64,000 nucleotides of DNA. Origin: Corythucha ciliata (lineage: Eukaryota; Arthropoda; Insecta; Hemiptera; Tingidae). Below are positions 63,304 through 64,000 of this stretch, piece by piece (the first letter of the stretch is position 1; every line of letters begins with the position of its first letter). Made by a program: the position numbers and the translations under genes. The DNA is taken from the NCBI GenBank assembly GCA_038030265.1, contig CM075941.1, positions 9,796,001-9,860,000 on the forward strand, in the 5' to 3' direction. Under the pieces are notes generated by a model. That model had not been told where the DNA came from, did not search any database, and saw nothing but the letters and a program-made list of their open reading frames with translations.

Positions 63304-64000
63304 GGATAACCTTACGGGAACCTTCCAAGCTCTACTCCGTTGAGAAGACTCCGGACGCTTGTTGAAGTGGAAACCCTATTGTGGATTAAACCGCCCCTGG
63401 TTCAAGTCGTCATACGCCTGACGCATATATACACTCGGACCGGCAGGATAACCTTACGGGAACCTTCCAAGCTCTACTCCGTTGAGAAGACTCCGGATGC
63501 TTGTTGAAGCGGAAACCCTATTGTGGCCCTGACCACCGATCGGCATCCGTGCCTAAACCGTAGAGAAGACTCCGGTTATCCTTTTTATTCACTCCTTTAA
63601 CCTCGGTGGAGCTTGATAGATACTACGGGGCTTAGCGACACTTGTGTCTGCCCCAGAATTCATCGAGTAAAACCGCTCCCGTCCGAACCTTTCCCTATCC
63701 TTGCCGAACTCGGCGAAGAGGACGCAGCGGACAACACCAAGGGACGCTAACGGACCGTTAGCCCAACAGGCTACCCATAGCCAGTGTATTTTCTTTTCTT
63801 CTGACCAGTGGTGCGGATAACCTTACGGGAACCTTCCAAGCTCTACTCCGTTGAGAAGACTCCGGACGCTTGTTGAAGTGGACACCCTATTGTGGATTAA
63901 ACCGCCCCTGGCCCAAGTCGTCCTAACCCGGACGCATAAATTCAGCAAATCGGACGGATAACCTTTCGGGAACCTTCCAAGTTCGACATATCCGTTGAGA
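63304..64000. repeat. Satellite-like array, ~142-bp subunits in a ~510-bp unit
   Basis: The block beginning GGATAACCTTACGGGAACCT starts at 63304, 63446, 63815 and 63956, giving spacings of 142, 369 and 141. Block 1 matches block 3 and block 2 matches block 4 at 510-511 bp. Subunits share CCTTCCAAGCTCTACTCCGT, TGAGAAGACTCCGGA and ACCCTATTGTGG. The array runs past the window end. There is no coding frame across units. Confidence 0.8.

Overview
The window is 64 kb of AT-rich invertebrate nuclear DNA, most likely from an arthropod and probably an insect. I base this on the dense, mutually nested transposable elements of types common there: Jockey-, I- and CR1-like LINEs, Ty3/Gypsy and Ty1/Copia LTR elements, hAT-type DNA elements and a tRNA-derived SINE. 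There are also many small foldback elements, long homopolymer runs and a 500-N scaffold gap at 35268-35767. I found no convincing single-copy host gene. Almost every recognisable protein is a broken transposon protein.

Layout, left to right. 1-1100: end of a Gypsy element (integrase fragment, polypurine tract, LTR), then a degenerate tandem repeat. 1200-4340: a broken LINE (+) beside Gypsy pol remains (-). 7280-8020: LTR end, primer site and gag of another Gypsy-type element. 8600-12010: several foldback or inverted-repeat elements. 12184-14671: a minus-strand LINE with a restriction-like endonuclease (RLE). 14441-35036: block A, a pile of LINE-X (Jockey type), a minus-strand non-autonomous LTR element nested in LINE-X, a Copia element nested in that, LINE-Y, LINE-2, and a 2.9-kb hAT element. 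35268-35767: N gap. 35768-51849: block B, a second copy of block A that differs by large insertions and deletions. 51850-55690: no recognised genes. 55700-59113: a minus-strand LINE-M split by a hAT-type element and by a SINE, both with clear target-site duplications. 59114-61500: no recognised genes. 61525-62681: Copia gag and Jockey ORF1 remnants. 63304-64000: start of a satellite with a ~510-bp super-period.

The A/B comparison is the most useful internal evidence. B holds the empty site for the hAT element of A, with one copy of its 8-bp target duplication. B also holds a solo LTR where A holds a coding but deleted Copia element. B contains a third copy (block C, 46533-48430) of the LINE-X/LTR/Copia junction. 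Because the two copies flank an arbitrary 500-N gap, B may be the other haplotype placed in tandem by the assembler, or a true segmental duplication. The sequence alone cannot decide.

The least familiar items are the ~2.8-kb non-autonomous LTR element, which carries its own proline-rich open frame and no recognisable gag or pol, and the RLE-type LINE, which I cannot place in a clade.
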